From: Blautia sp. MSJ-19
Lineage (GTDB): Bacteria > Bacillota > Clostridia > Lachnospirales > Lachnospiraceae
DNA length: 64,000 nt
Direction: 5' to 3'
Assembly (NCBI RefSeq): GCF_018918125.1
Contig: NZ_JAHLQA010000006.1
Location: 1 to 64,000 of the forward strand
Both the position numbers and the translations under genes were made by a program. The notes beneath the pieces are model-generated. The model had not been told where the DNA came from. It saw nothing but the letters and a program-made list of their open reading frames with translations, and made no database searches. How positions within the stretch are numbered: the stretch's first letter is position 1; every line of letters starts with the position of its first letter. Shown piece after piece: positions 7,969 to 16,385 of this stretch.

Positions 7969-9588
7969 TTAGTTTGCAGAAACATCGGATTCCGTTTCAG
8001 CAGCATCTGTGGTGTCGGCAGATGTATCTGTACCGGATTTCTGGATTGTAAAGGTGTCATCAATAGCTTCTGCTTTACCGTCATCAGTGATCTGATAGGT
8101 ATCAATGGAGAAGGAATCAGCAGTCATTGTGATCACGGAATAACTTGGAAGCCAGTTCTGGCTGCGGGCTGCGACATAATCCTGCTGAGTAGAAAGCAGC
8201 TCATAGTATTTGGAACCGGAAGCAGAGTTGGCTGTCATATAGAGGATTCCCTGCGGATCTGTAACGGTGTTTCCTTCTACATCTTCGATGGTATAGCAGT
8301 TGTTGTCCTCATGGAAAGAATCCAGAGCGGTCTGTGCGTCGGTATCGCCTTCTTCCGGAGCAAGAGCGATCTGGTCACCGGTATCTACATTTGTAGCGTG
8401 ATCCCAGTCGTAGTCTGTACCGTCTGCGTTCAGGCTAAACTCATATTTTCCGTGGGTCTGACCATCTCCGTAGAGCATTTTGGAACGGCTGTAAGTATGG
8501 TCGTGTCCCTGAAGAACAACATCAATATCGTTTGCATCGAATACAGGAGTAAGCTGAGTACGGAGGATCATACCATCTGTATCGGAATGGTCAAGTCCGG
8601 AACCATAAATATCCTGATGGATGGTTACGATACGCCATTTTGCATCCGGGTAAGCTTTTACTGCTTCTTCGATGGTATTCTGATGTTCTGCAACATTGTA
8701 GTTGTTGGTGTTCAGAACGATGAAAAGTCCTTCGCCATAGCTGTAGTAGTAGTCGCCGCCAGCTGCTGTTTTGCCGTTTTCGGTATTATTCGGATTATTG
8801 AAATGATAGGAATAATCAGGATTCAGGGAATCGTGGTTACCAATCGTTGTTGCTACAGGAAGAGATTTCAGAGCGTCTGCACTCAGATAGGAAGCGTACT
8901 CTTCTTCTTTGGCCTCACCTGTTTTGTTTACCTGGTCACCTGCGGAGATAACGAAGTTTACATCCGGATTTTCGGAAAGAGCGGTATTAAGTGTACGGTT
9001 CCAGGAAAAACCATCGTTTTCAGCGGCAGTGTTGGCAGCACCGGATTCGTTTGTCAGTTCGGCACCGTTCTGAGTCTGGCCTTTGGAGGCACCGATCTGC
9101 GGGTCACCGACATAGAGCATTTTTACGGTATCTGTTTTCTGAGTTTTATATTCGCATACGTCTGTCTGCTGACCATTTTTTTCTACTGTATAATAGTAGG
9201 TTGTTTCTGGTTCGAGGCCAGTTACAGTTACGTGGTTATATTCATAGGCTTTGTCACCGGTAAGATCCTGATCTACATCACCGGAAGTACCTTCAAATGT
9301 TTCAAGATTATCTTTATCAGTTCCAAAATGCACAACAGGAGTGGCATCGCGGTCACCTTTTTCGCTGTACCATGCAAAGTTGAGCTGTGTATCATCAGCA
9401 CCTGGAGTAAGAGAAACTTTTGTAAAATCAGCGGCTGTATCTGCCCAGTTTGCATCCCAGTCAGACCATCCGGAATCAGCACCGGTAACGCTGCTGTCTG
9501 TGTAATGATCTGTAGAAGCGTAAACAGAAGGACATACAGTTGTAATAGAGCAGAGAGCTAAAAAACCGACGATTAATTTTCTTTTCAT
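7969..9588 (-). CDS. Secreted purple-acid-phosphatase-like metallophosphoesterase
   Basis: A 539-residue exported enzyme. Residues 1-25 are a signal peptide ending VYA-S. A fibronectin-like N-terminal domain follows (to about 150, including YEYNHVTVTGLEPETTYYYT), then a calcineurin-type phosphoesterase domain with ordered metal motifs VGDPQIG, SAGDQVNK, GNHDS, TIHQDIY and QGHDHTYSR. This domain order is that of purple acid phosphatases, which use a dinuclear metal centre to hydrolyse phosphomonoesters outside the cell. The C-terminal 30 residues are Thr/Asp/Ala rich and without a sortase signal, so release or loose wall contact is likely. It is upstream of, and probably cotranscribed with, the YibE/F gene. 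Confidence 0.88.
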   Translation of the reverse strand: MKRKLIVGFLALCSITTVCPSVYASTDHYTDSSVTGADSGWSDWDANWADTAADFTKVSLTPGADDTQLNFAWYSEKGDRDATPVVHFGTDKDNLETFEGTSGDVDQDLTGDKAYEYNHVTVTGLEPETTYYYTVEKNGQQTDVCEYKTQKTDTVKMLYVGDPQIGASKGQTQNGAELTNESGAANTAAENDGFSWNRTLNTALSENPDVNFVISAGDQVNKTGEAKEEEYASYLSADALKSLPVATTIGNHDSLNPDYSYHFNNPNNTENGKTAAGGDYYYSYGEGLFIVLNTNNYNVAEHQNTIEEAVKAYPDAKWRIVTIHQDIYGSGLDHSDTDGMILRTQLTPVFDANDIDVVLQGHDHTYSRSKMLYGDGQTHGKYEFSLNADGTDYDWDHATNVDTGDQIALAPEEGDTDAQTALDSFHEDNNCYTIEDVEGNTVTDPQGILYMTANSASGSKYYELLSTQQDYVAARSQNWLPSYSVITMTADSFSIDTYQITDDGKAEAIDDTFTIQKSGTDTSADTTDAAETESDVSAN

Positions 9589-9636
9589 AATAATATAAAC
9601 TCCTTTAAATTAAGAGAAATATGGTAAGCATAACTG

Positions 9637-9779
9637 GTTACTGTTCACAGGTAGTATCCCGCGAGGCGTTTTGCCATGAATAATGGCAAAATCCCGAGAC
9701 ATACGGGGCAAAATCCCATCACCGTAGGTGATTTGGAATGGATTTTGACCAAGTTGCTGTGAACGGAGTGAACAGTAAC
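9637..9779. repeat. 143-bp palindromic element with 12-bp terminal inverted repeats
   Basis: GTTACTGTTCAC (9637-9648) is exactly inverted at 9768-9779. Inside are further stems, TTTTGCCAT/ATGGCAAAA near 9669-9691 and TCACC-GTA-GGTGA near 9718-9730. It has no ORF and looks like a MITE- or REP-like mobile repeat in the 494-bp gap between the phosphatase and the small exported protein. A copy of its right end is at 41492-41524. The remainder of the gap (9780-10082) shows nothing I can name. Confidence 0.7.
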
Positions 9780-10082
9780 TGAAACTGAAAGGATACACAG
9801 GCCTGATTGTTCGTCCTCAGTTGACGAGGTGAAGTATAACACTGCAATTTTCAGAAAACAATAGCATTTACTGAGGTTTGATTGACATTTTACGAAATCT
9901 TAAAATACTTCATCTTTTACTATTTTTGGTGCGGTTTGGTGTGGGATTTTGTGAATTTCGTGAATAGGAAAACTTTCTGTGAAGTGTTATGATAGTACAT
10001 GTAATATATATAATGATTTTTTGATTCAATACAGGTATCAATAAACAAGAAATTAATATATAAAAAGGAAAGATGAGAATTC

Positions 10083-10490
10083 ATGAAGAAAAGTTCAAAG
10101 ATTTTAGTACTGATTTTTGCAGTTGCATTTGTTGCATTTTGTGCAGTGAACATGCAGAATCAGAAAGTTGTTGAGGCGTACAATACCGAAGCATCTTATA
10201 TCACCATCAAAAACAGCACCGCATTTACACTGGAAAATGTTCACGTAATATACAATGGAGACAAAGATCTTGAAGTCGGAGACATTCGAACAAGCAGTTC
10301 AGAAACAGCAGAAATCCTTCCGGATGACAGACGGATCACAGAGGTAAAAGTTACAGGAGAAATCTTTAATGGAAGAAAATTCAGTGGTACGTTCACTGGA
10401 ATCGTAAACAATGATACCCTTCTCAAGGTAGATATGGACGAAGATTTTTCATTGTTTGTAACATCAAATATTGATGATTTTGATTATTGA
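10083..10490 (+). CDS. Small exported or membrane-anchored protein of unknown function
   Basis: A 135-residue protein. Residues 6-23 (KILVLIFAVAFVAFCAVN) form a hydrophobic signal or anchor segment preceded by KKSSK, and about 100 polar residues follow with alternating beta-type pattern (ITIKNSTAFTLENVHVIYNG). The tail is very acidic (MDEDFSLF...DDFDY). I recognise no family. It is flanked by the 143-bp repeat element and a good terminator, so it is probably transcribed alone. Its ATG has an AAAGGAAAG ribosome site. Confidence 0.65.
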   Translation: MKKSSKILVLIFAVAFVAFCAVNMQNQKVVEAYNTEASYITIKNSTAFTLENVHVIYNGDKDLEVGDIRTSSSETAEILPDDRRITEVKVTGEIFNGRKFSGTFTGIVNNDTLLKVDMDEDFSLFVTSNIDDFDY

Positions 10491-10506
10491 TTGAGTGAAC
10501 AGAAGG

Positions 10507-10548
10507 CACAGAGAATGGAATTTGAGAGTTCCGTTTTCTGTGTTTTTT
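10507..10548 (+). terminator. Intrinsic terminator
   Basis: CACAGA..GGAA pairs with TTCC..TCTGTG and is followed by T6. It closes the transcription unit of the small exported protein. Confidence 0.7.
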
Positions 10549-10577
10549 GTTTATAAAAAAATATTGTGGGAACCAAC

Positions 10578-10606
10578 TTGGAAACACATAAAATATGTGA
10601 TATTTT
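10578..10606 (+). promoter_or_regulatory. Promoter with palindrome filling the spacer, upstream of the HAD gene
   Basis: TTGGAA (10578-10583) and TATTTT (10601-10606) are 17 bp apart, and the spacer is almost filled by the palindrome CACATA-AAA-TATGTG (10585-10599). A repressor bound there would block polymerase. Which regulator is unknown. Confidence 0.35.
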
Positions 10607-10643
10607 ATAAAGAAGAAAATCAAAAATAAAAAGGAAAAATCAT

Positions 10644-11348
10644 ATGAACAACAAGATAAAAGTCCTCTTCCTGGACATTGATAACACGCTTCTGGACTTT
10701 GATGCGGCGGCATCCTGGGCGATGGAGCAGTGCTTCCAGAAAGCAGGACTGGAATATAAACCAGAAATGTTTTCGGTTTTTACAGAAGAAAATAATAAGA
10801 TTTGGCAGCGCATCGAGCGTAAAGAACTGACAATGGATGACCTTTTTTATGTACGTTGGCAGGCAGTTCTTAGTCATCTTGGGCTGGAGGCAGACGGAGT
10901 TGAGATGGAAAAAGAATTCCGTGTACTTCTCAATTTAAGTGCAGTGCCAGTTGAGGGAGCAGAAGAAATTCTTATATATTTGAAAGAGAAAAATTACTGC
11001 CTGTGTGCGGCAAGCAACGGACCATACGACCAGCAGATCAGACGATTAAAAAAGGCAGATATGCTGAAATATTTTGCACATTGTTTTGTATCCGAAAAGG
11101 TCGGTGCAGACAAGCCGGGGAAAGAGTTTTTTGACGGCTGTATGAAAGAACTTCCGGAAGTACGACCGGAGGAATGTATGATGATCGGGGATTCTCTGAC
11201 CGCAGATATTACAGGCGGCAGGGCGTATGGAATGTCCACATGCTGGTATGTGCCTTCTGTGGAAAAATACAATGAAGAAAAAGCCAAAAGTGGAAAACCT
11301 GCAGATTATATCATTCATGAATTATATGATTTGAAAAATATTCTGTAG
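10644..11348 (+). CDS. HAD-superfamily hydrolase, YjjG-like nucleotidase
   Basis: A 234-residue HAD enzyme with all four motifs: DIDNTLLDF (nucleophile D11, acid D13), the serine/threonine motif in AASNG, a lysine at VGADKP, and GDSLTADITGG for metal. The helical cap between motifs I and II and the YVRW.A.L..LG pattern fit the YjjG (non-canonical pyrimidine nucleotidase) subfamily, which dephosphorylates damaged or unusual nucleoside monophosphates in the cytoplasm. Substrate is inferred from the subfamily. It is followed 48 bp later by the SseB-like gene, perhaps in the same unit. Confidence 0.85.
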   Translation: MNNKIKVLFLDIDNTLLDFDAAASWAMEQCFQKAGLEYKPEMFSVFTEENNKIWQRIERKELTMDDLFYVRWQAVLSHLGLEADGVEMEKEFRVLLNLSAVPVEGAEEILIYLKEKNYCLCAASNGPYDQQIRRLKKADMLKYFAHCFVSEKVGADKPGKEFFDGCMKELPEVRPEECMMIGDSLTADITGGRAYGMSTCWYVPSVEKYNEEKAKSGKPADYIIHELYDLKNIL

Positions 11349-11396
11349 AAGTTTAAACAGATGTAGAGAAAATATGATAAAGAGGTACATATAATA

Positions 11397-11819
11397 ATGA
11401 CAGATCATAAAACAGATGAAGGCCTTCAGGGCAATGAAAAAATCGAAGAGGCAATTTCAGGTCTTCAAAAAGAAGCGTCACAGGAGATGCTGGCACATAC
11501 ACTTACCGTTATCCGCAGACGCATGAAAGAAGACGGGCAGTTTATCATTGCCGTAGAACCACCAAAGGGTGATGGTCAGATTCGCCTGGAAGCAATCAGA
11601 ACAGAAGATGGAAAGAACTGGTGGGCAGCATTTACCAGCTTTGAAGAAGAACTGAAAGGCGGTGGAAGTGTCAAATCCACTTTTCTGACAGACATTCGTA
11701 AATTATTTGAACTGACTCTTCAGACAAAGGAAATTGAGGGTGTGATCCTTAATCCATGGAACCGTACCATTATGCTGGATAAATATCTGATCGAGATTAT
11801 TTTGGGAAAAACCGCATAA
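11397..11819 (+). CDS. SseB-like domain protein
   Basis: A 140-residue soluble protein. The second half (GKNWWAAFTSFEEEL ... EIEGVILNPWNRTIMLDKYLIEIIL) matches the SseB N-terminal domain, where the short segment with NPW..TI..DK is the most conserved part. The domain is found in enhanced-serine-sensitivity proteins and type VII secretion-linked proteins, but its biochemical role is undefined. Preceded by AGAGG with 11-nt spacing. Lies between the HAD phosphatase and the CotF-like gene on the same strand with short gaps. Confidence 0.7.
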   Translation: MTDHKTDEGLQGNEKIEEAISGLQKEASQEMLAHTLTVIRRRMKEDGQFIIAVEPPKGDGQIRLEAIRTEDGKNWWAAFTSFEEELKGGGSVKSTFLTDIRKLFELTLQTKEIEGVILNPWNRTIMLDKYLIEIILGKTA

Positions 11820-11880
11820 AATTTTCCACATGACAGATACTATCATCGTATTGCAAAATGAAAGAGAGGAAGCAGGTACG

Positions 11881-12339
11881 ATGATATTAAAAGAAAAAGA
11901 ACGTACAACGATCGAAGACTTACAGACACAGGAAAAAAGCTGTATTGAGAAATACGGAAGATATGCGCAGCAGGCAAAAGATCCTGAATTGAAAGATCTT
12001 TTTCAGACATTACAGCAGAAAGAGAGAGAACATTATGATTCCCTCGACCGTGTACTGAGAGGAGAAGTCCCTCAGTGTAACTGCAACGACAGTGACGGAC
12101 GAGATTATCAGCCAAAAGCAACCTACACGGCAATGAGTTCTCCGGAGGATAAACAGCAGGATGCTTTTCTGGCAACAGATTGTATTGCGACGGAAAAACT
12201 GGTATCAGGAGAATACAACTCAGAAGTATTTGCATTTGGTGACAGTGGCGTTCGTAAACTGCTTGCTGATATTCAGGTAGAAGAACAGAATCACGCAGAA
12301 ATGCTGTACAAGTACAAAATGGTAAACAATATGGCATAA
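11881..12339 (+). CDS. CotF-like / ferritin-like spore coat protein
   Basis: A 152-residue helical protein. Two Glu / ExxH pairs are visible: EKSCIEKY followed by KEREHYD, and TEKLVSGEY followed by EEQNHAEM. This is the four-helix ferritin-like layout that could hold a di-iron site, and it also fits the CotF-type coat domain found in spore formers. Start is taken at 11881, about 7 nt after AGAGGAAG; the in-frame upstream ATG at 11830 lacks a ribosome site. It points to a sporulating host. Role could be coat structure or metal/oxidant handling. Confidence 0.65.
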   Translation: MILKEKERTTIEDLQTQEKSCIEKYGRYAQQAKDPELKDLFQTLQQKEREHYDSLDRVLRGEVPQCNCNDSDGRDYQPKATYTAMSSPEDKQQDAFLATDCIATEKLVSGEYNSEVFAFGDSGVRKLLADIQVEEQNHAEMLYKYKMVNNMA

Positions 12340-12345
12340 AATCAG

Positions 12346-12385
12346 AGAGACTATGACTCAGAACAATGAGTCACAGTCTCTTTTT
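12346..12385 (+). terminator. Intrinsic terminator
   Basis: A 15-bp, nearly perfect stem (AGAGACT-A-TGACTCA with its complement) and 6-nt loop, followed by T5. It ends the HAD/SseB/CotF-like unit. Confidence 0.85.
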
Positions 12386-12418
12386 GCATATAGATCCGAG
12401 CTGCTAATATAAGAAAAA

Positions 12419-13378
12419 TCAGTCTGCATAATATTCTTTAAGGAAAGGAATGGAGAAGGTTTCCATTGCTTCTTTCAGATCTTCTGCATTTCTCGGTCCA
12501 TAAAGTGGCAGGCAGGTGAAATCGCGACAGGTCAGATATCCAAGGACTGCCTGAGTGAGAGAAATCTGATATTCTTCCATCAGTCCGTGAAGTCCTTCTG
12601 CAATTTTGAGATTTTCAGGAGTGTAGTATTCGGAATTCCTGACAGCATCCGCTCCGCCGACATATAATTTGTGGAAAAATCCGCTGGCTACAGACATATA
12701 GGGCATTGCAAGATTCTGCGGATTTTCTATATGATATTGCTGCATCTCCTGATCCATGATCTTCAGTGTATCATCTGCAAGAGGTTTCATGGAAGCAGAA
12801 CCGATATTAAACAGCGCTTCATTTGCAACAAAACCGCGATATCCTTTGGATGTTGCGTAAGCGTCAGCCTCCTTCATCCGTGCAGTACTCCAGTTGGAGC
12901 AGGCATAATAGCGGATCTTACCTTCTTTTCGGAACTTTTCCATGATTTCGATCAGTTCGCTGACTGGAAGTGCTTCATTATCCCTGTGATAAAAATAAAT
13001 ATCAATATAATCCGTGCCAAGAGTACGGAGAGAGAGTTCTAGATCATAACGCATATTTTCTGCGGAAATCCGGGAAGCATGCATGTCCGGAACAGCAGGC
13101 GTCATATCCGGGTGTCCGCCTTTGGTAATAAGAATAATATCGTGGCGTTTTCCGCTCTGGTGGAGCCACTGTCCAAGTACACGTTCGCTGCGTCCGATTT
13201 CGGATGGGATCCAGTCAGAATAGACACGCGCAGTATCATAAACTGTGCCGCCCATATCCAGAAAAGCATCAAAAATCCGGAGAGCATCTTCTCCATCCCA
13301 TTTGATACCGGCATTAGCACATCCCATTCCCATTGGAGAAAGTGTAAGATCTGTGTTTGTAATCGTTATTTTTTTCAT
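12419..13378 (-). CDS. Aldo/keto reductase
   Basis: A 319-residue AKR barrel without extra domains. The tetrad is visible as Asp and Tyr in YDTARVYSDW, Lys in LITKGG and His in YFYHRDN; GKIRYYACSNWS is the usual strand following. It resembles the AKR11/YhdN-type group of bacterial NADPH reductases that act on small aldehydes or ketoses; substrate unknown. I moved the start from an upstream ATG to 13378 because the conserved MKKI start follows GGAAAGGG with good spacing. Divergent from pstS, with the Pho-type boxes lying between the two genes. Confidence 0.87.
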   Translation of the reverse strand: MKKITITNTDLTLSPMGMGCANAGIKWDGEDALRIFDAFLDMGGTVYDTARVYSDWIPSEIGRSERVLGQWLHQSGKRHDIILITKGGHPDMTPAVPDMHASRISAENMRYDLELSLRTLGTDYIDIYFYHRDNEALPVSELIEIMEKFRKEGKIRYYACSNWSTARMKEADAYATSKGYRGFVANEALFNIGSASMKPLADDTLKIMDQEMQQYHIENPQNLAMPYMSVASGFFHKLYVGGADAVRNSEYYTPENLKIAEGLHGLMEEYQISLTQAVLGYLTCRDFTCLPLYGPRNAEDLKEAMETFSIPFLKEYYAD

Positions 13379-13489
13379 AATATATCCCTTTCCTGCCATG
13401 TAGTAAAAAAGAAATTGTTTTGTTATGGTGTACATAATGATTTAGATATAAGTTTATTATAACTATCTTTGGGATACAGGTCAAAGATT

Positions 13490-13558
13490 TTTACCAGAAC
13501 CTTTTTACAAAGATTTTACACGCACATGATTATGCATTTTACTTTTCTTCCATATAAT
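13490..13558 (+). promoter_or_regulatory. Candidate Pho boxes and promoter of pstS
   Basis: TTTACA occurs at 13504-13509 and 13515-13520 (11 bp apart, same helix face), with TTTACC at 13490-13495. This is the repeat type and spacing bound by PhoP-family regulators in Firmicutes. TATAAT is at 13553-13558, 75 bp before pstS, with no good -35, as expected for an activated promoter. Confidence 0.5.
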
Positions 13559-13633
13559 TGCACTTGTCGATGAGAAAGACAGACAAACAAAAATGAAAAT
13601 TAAATAAAGCAAATAAAGAGGAGATTTATCATT

Positions 13634-14497
13634 ATGAAGAAAAAAGTTTTAGCAATCGTTACAGCAGCACTGATTGGAACAACTGCATTTGCAGCAACTG
13701 CAAGCGCAGCAAGCGGAGCTATTGATGTAATTTCCCGTGAAGACGGATCCGGAACAAGAGGAGCATTCATTGAACTGTTCGGAATCGAAGAAAAACAGGG
13801 TGACGAAAAAGTAGACATGACAACAGAAGATGCAAGCATCACAAACAGCACATCCGTTATGATGACAACAGTAGCCGGTGATGAGAACGCAATCGGATAC
13901 ATTTCCCTTGGTTCCCTGAACGATACAGTAAAAGCAGTTAAGATTGACGGTGCAGAAGCATCTGCAGAAAACGTAGCAAACGATACATACAAAGTATCCC
14001 GTCCATTCAACATCGTAACAACTGACAAACTCAGCGATGCAGCACAGGATTTTGAAAACTATATCATGAGTGCTGACGGACAGCAGATCGTAGAAGACAA
14101 CGGATACATCAAAGTAGCAGACGATGCAGCAGCATATGAGCAGAGCGATGCAGAAGGTAAAGTTGTTGTAGCTGGTTCTTCTTCTGTAACACCGGTTATG
14201 GAAAAACTGAAAGAAGCATATGAAAAAGCAAACGGTGGTAAGATCACTGTAGAAGTACAGCAGAGTGATTCTACAACAGGTATCACATCCGCAGCAGAAG
14301 GCATCTGTGATATCGGTATGGCATCCCGTGAACTGAAAGATGAAGAAACAAGCGAAAACCTCACAGCAACTGAAATTGCAAGAGATGGTATCGCAGTAGT
14401 CGTAAATACAAACAATGATATTGATGAGCTGACCAGTGATCAGGTAAAAGCAATCTTCACAGGTGAGACAACAGACTGGGAAGACCTGGCTAAATAA
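13634..14497 (+). CDS. pstS: Phosphate-binding protein PstS with swapped half-domains
   Basis: A 287-residue periplasmic-binding protein for the phosphate ABC importer. Residues 1-25 are a signal peptide ending SAS-A and lack a lipobox cysteine. The order of the two lobes is unusual: DGSGTRGAF (37-45) and NSTSVMMTTVAGDENAIGY (70-88), which normally lie in the second half of PstS, come first, whereas GSSSVTP (181-187), SDSTTG (211-216), IARDGIAVVVN and LTSDQVKAIFTGETTDW, normally first, come last. The protein is therefore circularly permuted relative to E. coli PstS, at normal total length. It leads the pst operon; a stem-loop follows before pstC. Confidence 0.92.
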   Translation: MKKKVLAIVTAALIGTTAFAATASAASGAIDVISREDGSGTRGAFIELFGIEEKQGDEKVDMTTEDASITNSTSVMMTTVAGDENAIGYISLGSLNDTVKAVKIDGAEASAENVANDTYKVSRPFNIVTTDKLSDAAQDFENYIMSADGQQIVEDNGYIKVADDAAAYEQSDAEGKVVVAGSSSVTPVMEKLKEAYEKANGGKITVEVQQSDSTTGITSAAEGICDIGMASRELKDEETSENLTATEIARDGIAVVVNTNNDIDELTSDQVKAIFTGETTDWEDLAK

Positions 14498-14523
14498 GAC
14501 AGACAGATATAGACAAAACAGCG

Positions 14524-14546
14524 AGCCCGGGTTAACATACCGGGCT
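14524..14546 (+). promoter_or_regulatory. Intercistronic stem-loop between pstS and pstC
   Basis: AGCCCGG pairs with CCGGGCT around a 9-nt loop, without a T-run. Such hairpins commonly protect the upstream mRNA or reduce read-through, giving more binding protein than permease. Confidence 0.5.
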
Positions 14547-14626
14547 TCGTGTATGTCCGATTGTATTGTGTATTCAGGAGGCGTCAACAGCGCGCCCGTT
14601 GATTTATGAGAGAGGAAGAGTCCTGT

Positions 14627-15484
14627 ATGAATAGATTTAAAGAACAGGCCATGAAAATTGTTTTTATGGTAGCTGCCTGTGCTTCAGTCCTGGCAGTATT
14701 TCTGATATGTTTGTTCCTGTTTGCGAATGGAATTCCGGCGATTGCCAAGATCGGGCCACTGAAATTCCTGCTGGGAACAGTATGGAAACCGTCCAATGAT
14801 AAATTTGGAATTTTTCCGATGATCATTGCCAGCATTTATGTAACAGGCGGAGCCATTCTGGTGGGTGTGCCGATCGCTTTACTTACTTCTGTATTTATGG
14901 CACGTTACTGTCCGCAGAAAATCTACCGTCCATTAAAATCCGGAATTGAGCTGATGGCAGGTGTTCCTTCTATTGTATACGGTTTTTTTGGTCTGGTATT
15001 GATGGTACCTCTGATCAGAAACACTTTTGGCGGAACCGGAACCAGCTGGCTGGCAGCTTCCCTCCTTCTGGGAATCATGATTCTTCCGACGATCATCGGA
15101 CCTACAGAATCTGCACTTCGCAGTGTACCGGAAAGTTATTATGAAGGTTCCCTTGCACTGGGCGCGACAAAAGAAAGAAGTATCTTTGTAGTTATGCTTC
15201 CGGCAGCAAAATCAGGTATTCTGGCAGCCGTTGTTCTTGGAATCGGACGTGCGATCGGAGAGACAATGGCAGTAATTATGGTAGCCGGAAACCAGGCAAG
15301 AATGCCAGCCGGACTGCTCAAAGGTCTTCGTACCATGACAGCAAATATCGTAACAGAAATGGGTTATGCGACCGGTCTTCACAGAGAAGCACTGATCGCA
15401 ACAGGAGTGGTACTTTTTGTATTTATCCTGATCATCAACCTGAGCCTTTCTTTATTAAACAGGAGGTCAGAGAATGCAAACTAA
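14627..15484 (+). CDS. pstC: Phosphate ABC transporter permease PstC
   Basis: A 285-residue permease with about six membrane helices. Landmarks are GVPSIVYGFFGL (about residue 112) and the EAA-loop-like stretch ALGATKERSIFVVMLPAAKS, which contacts the ATPase. It forms the channel with PstA. Start taken at 14627, preceded by GAGGAAG; the upstream in-frame ATG at 14606 has no ribosome site. The 3' end overlaps pstA by 11 bp, so the two are translationally coupled. Confidence 0.93.
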   Translation: MNRFKEQAMKIVFMVAACASVLAVFLICLFLFANGIPAIAKIGPLKFLLGTVWKPSNDKFGIFPMIIASIYVTGGAILVGVPIALLTSVFMARYCPQKIYRPLKSGIELMAGVPSIVYGFFGLVLMVPLIRNTFGGTGTSWLAASLLLGIMILPTIIGPTESALRSVPESYYEGSLALGATKERSIFVVMLPAAKSGILAAVVLGIGRAIGETMAVIMVAGNQARMPAGLLKGLRTMTANIVTEMGYATGLHREALIATGVVLFVFILIINLSLSLLNRRSENAN

Positions 15485-16379
15485 CACAGCAGTAGTAGAA
15501 CCGACGGTGGGAAAAATGGAAAAAAGAAATCAGACAACAGCATCAGAAAGAATTCGTTCTTATCTGCGACATCCGGGATCAGGTGTGCTTGCGCTTCTTA
15601 CGATCGGAGCAGCGATTGTTACTTTTGCAGTGCTGATCTTCCTGGTAGCATACATTCTTGTAAAAGGTATTCCATACCTGACACCGAGCCTGTTTAGTCT
15701 GGAATATACATCCGATAATGTTTCTCTGATGCCATCTCTGATCAATACCTTTATCATGACTGCATTGTCACTGGTGATCGCAGCGCCTCTTGGAATTTTT
15801 GCAGCGATCTACCTTGTAGAATATGCAAAAAAAGGGAACAAACTGGTACAGATCATCCGTATTACAGCGGAAACGCTTTCCGGTATTCCTTCTATTGTAT
15901 ATGGTCTGTTTGGTATGCTGTTTTTCGTAACAGCGCTTCATTGGGGAATGTCACTTCTGGCAGGTGCATGTACACTGGTCATCATGGTACTTCCGCTGAT
16001 CATGAGAACTTCAGAGGAAGCATTAAAAGCTGTTCCGGACTCCTACAGAGAGGCAAGTTTCGGACTTGGAGCCGGTAAGCTTCGTACGATTTTTACGATT
16101 GTACTTCCGTCAGCAGTACCGGGAATCCTTGCAGGAATCATTCTTGCGATCGGACGTATCATCGGCGAGACAGCAGCACTTCTGTATACATCAGGAACCG
16201 TTGCACAGGTACCAAACCTGATGGGCTCCGGACGTACGCTGGCCCTTCATATGTATGTACTTTCCAGTGAAGGACTTCATATGAATCAGGCATCTGCAAC
16301 AGCAGTTGTGATACTGTTATTTGTATTAATTATTAACGGTTTGTCCGGTATGGTGGCAAAACGTATCGCGAAAGGATAA
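15474..16379 (+). CDS. pstA: Phosphate ABC transporter permease PstA
   Basis: A 301-residue permease, partner of PstC. A 40-residue cytoplasmic leader precedes about six helices. SGIPSIVYGLFGMLFF (about 136-151) and SFGLGAGKLRTIFTIVLPSA (about 197-216) are the family-typical segments. The start codon lies inside pstC behind GGAGG. Normal length for the family. Confidence 0.93.
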   Translation: MQTNTAVVEPTVGKMEKRNQTTASERIRSYLRHPGSGVLALLTIGAAIVTFAVLIFLVAYILVKGIPYLTPSLFSLEYTSDNVSLMPSLINTFIMTALSLVIAAPLGIFAAIYLVEYAKKGNKLVQIIRITAETLSGIPSIVYGLFGMLFFVTALHWGMSLLAGACTLVIMVLPLIMRTSEEALKAVPDSYREASFGLGAGKLRTIFTIVLPSAVPGILAGIILAIGRIIGETAALLYTSGTVAQVPNLMGSGRTLALHMYVLSSEGLHMNQASATAVVILLFVLIINGLSGMVAKRIAKG

Positions 16380-16385
16380 CAAAAC

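Noticed and set aside
7945-9561. A 538-codon open frame antisense to the secreted phosphatase gene
   Set aside because: It mirrors the phosphatase frame over almost its whole length, reads as a low-complexity Cys/Phe/Ile-rich chain without domains or ribosome site, and arises because the sense gene avoids codons whose complement is a stop.
14577-14605. Similarity between the pstS-pstC gap (ACAGCGCGCCCGTTGAT) and 59560-59577 (GCAGCGCGTCCGCTGAT)
   Set aside because: The shared stretch is under 20 bp with several mismatches and no structure; could be chance.
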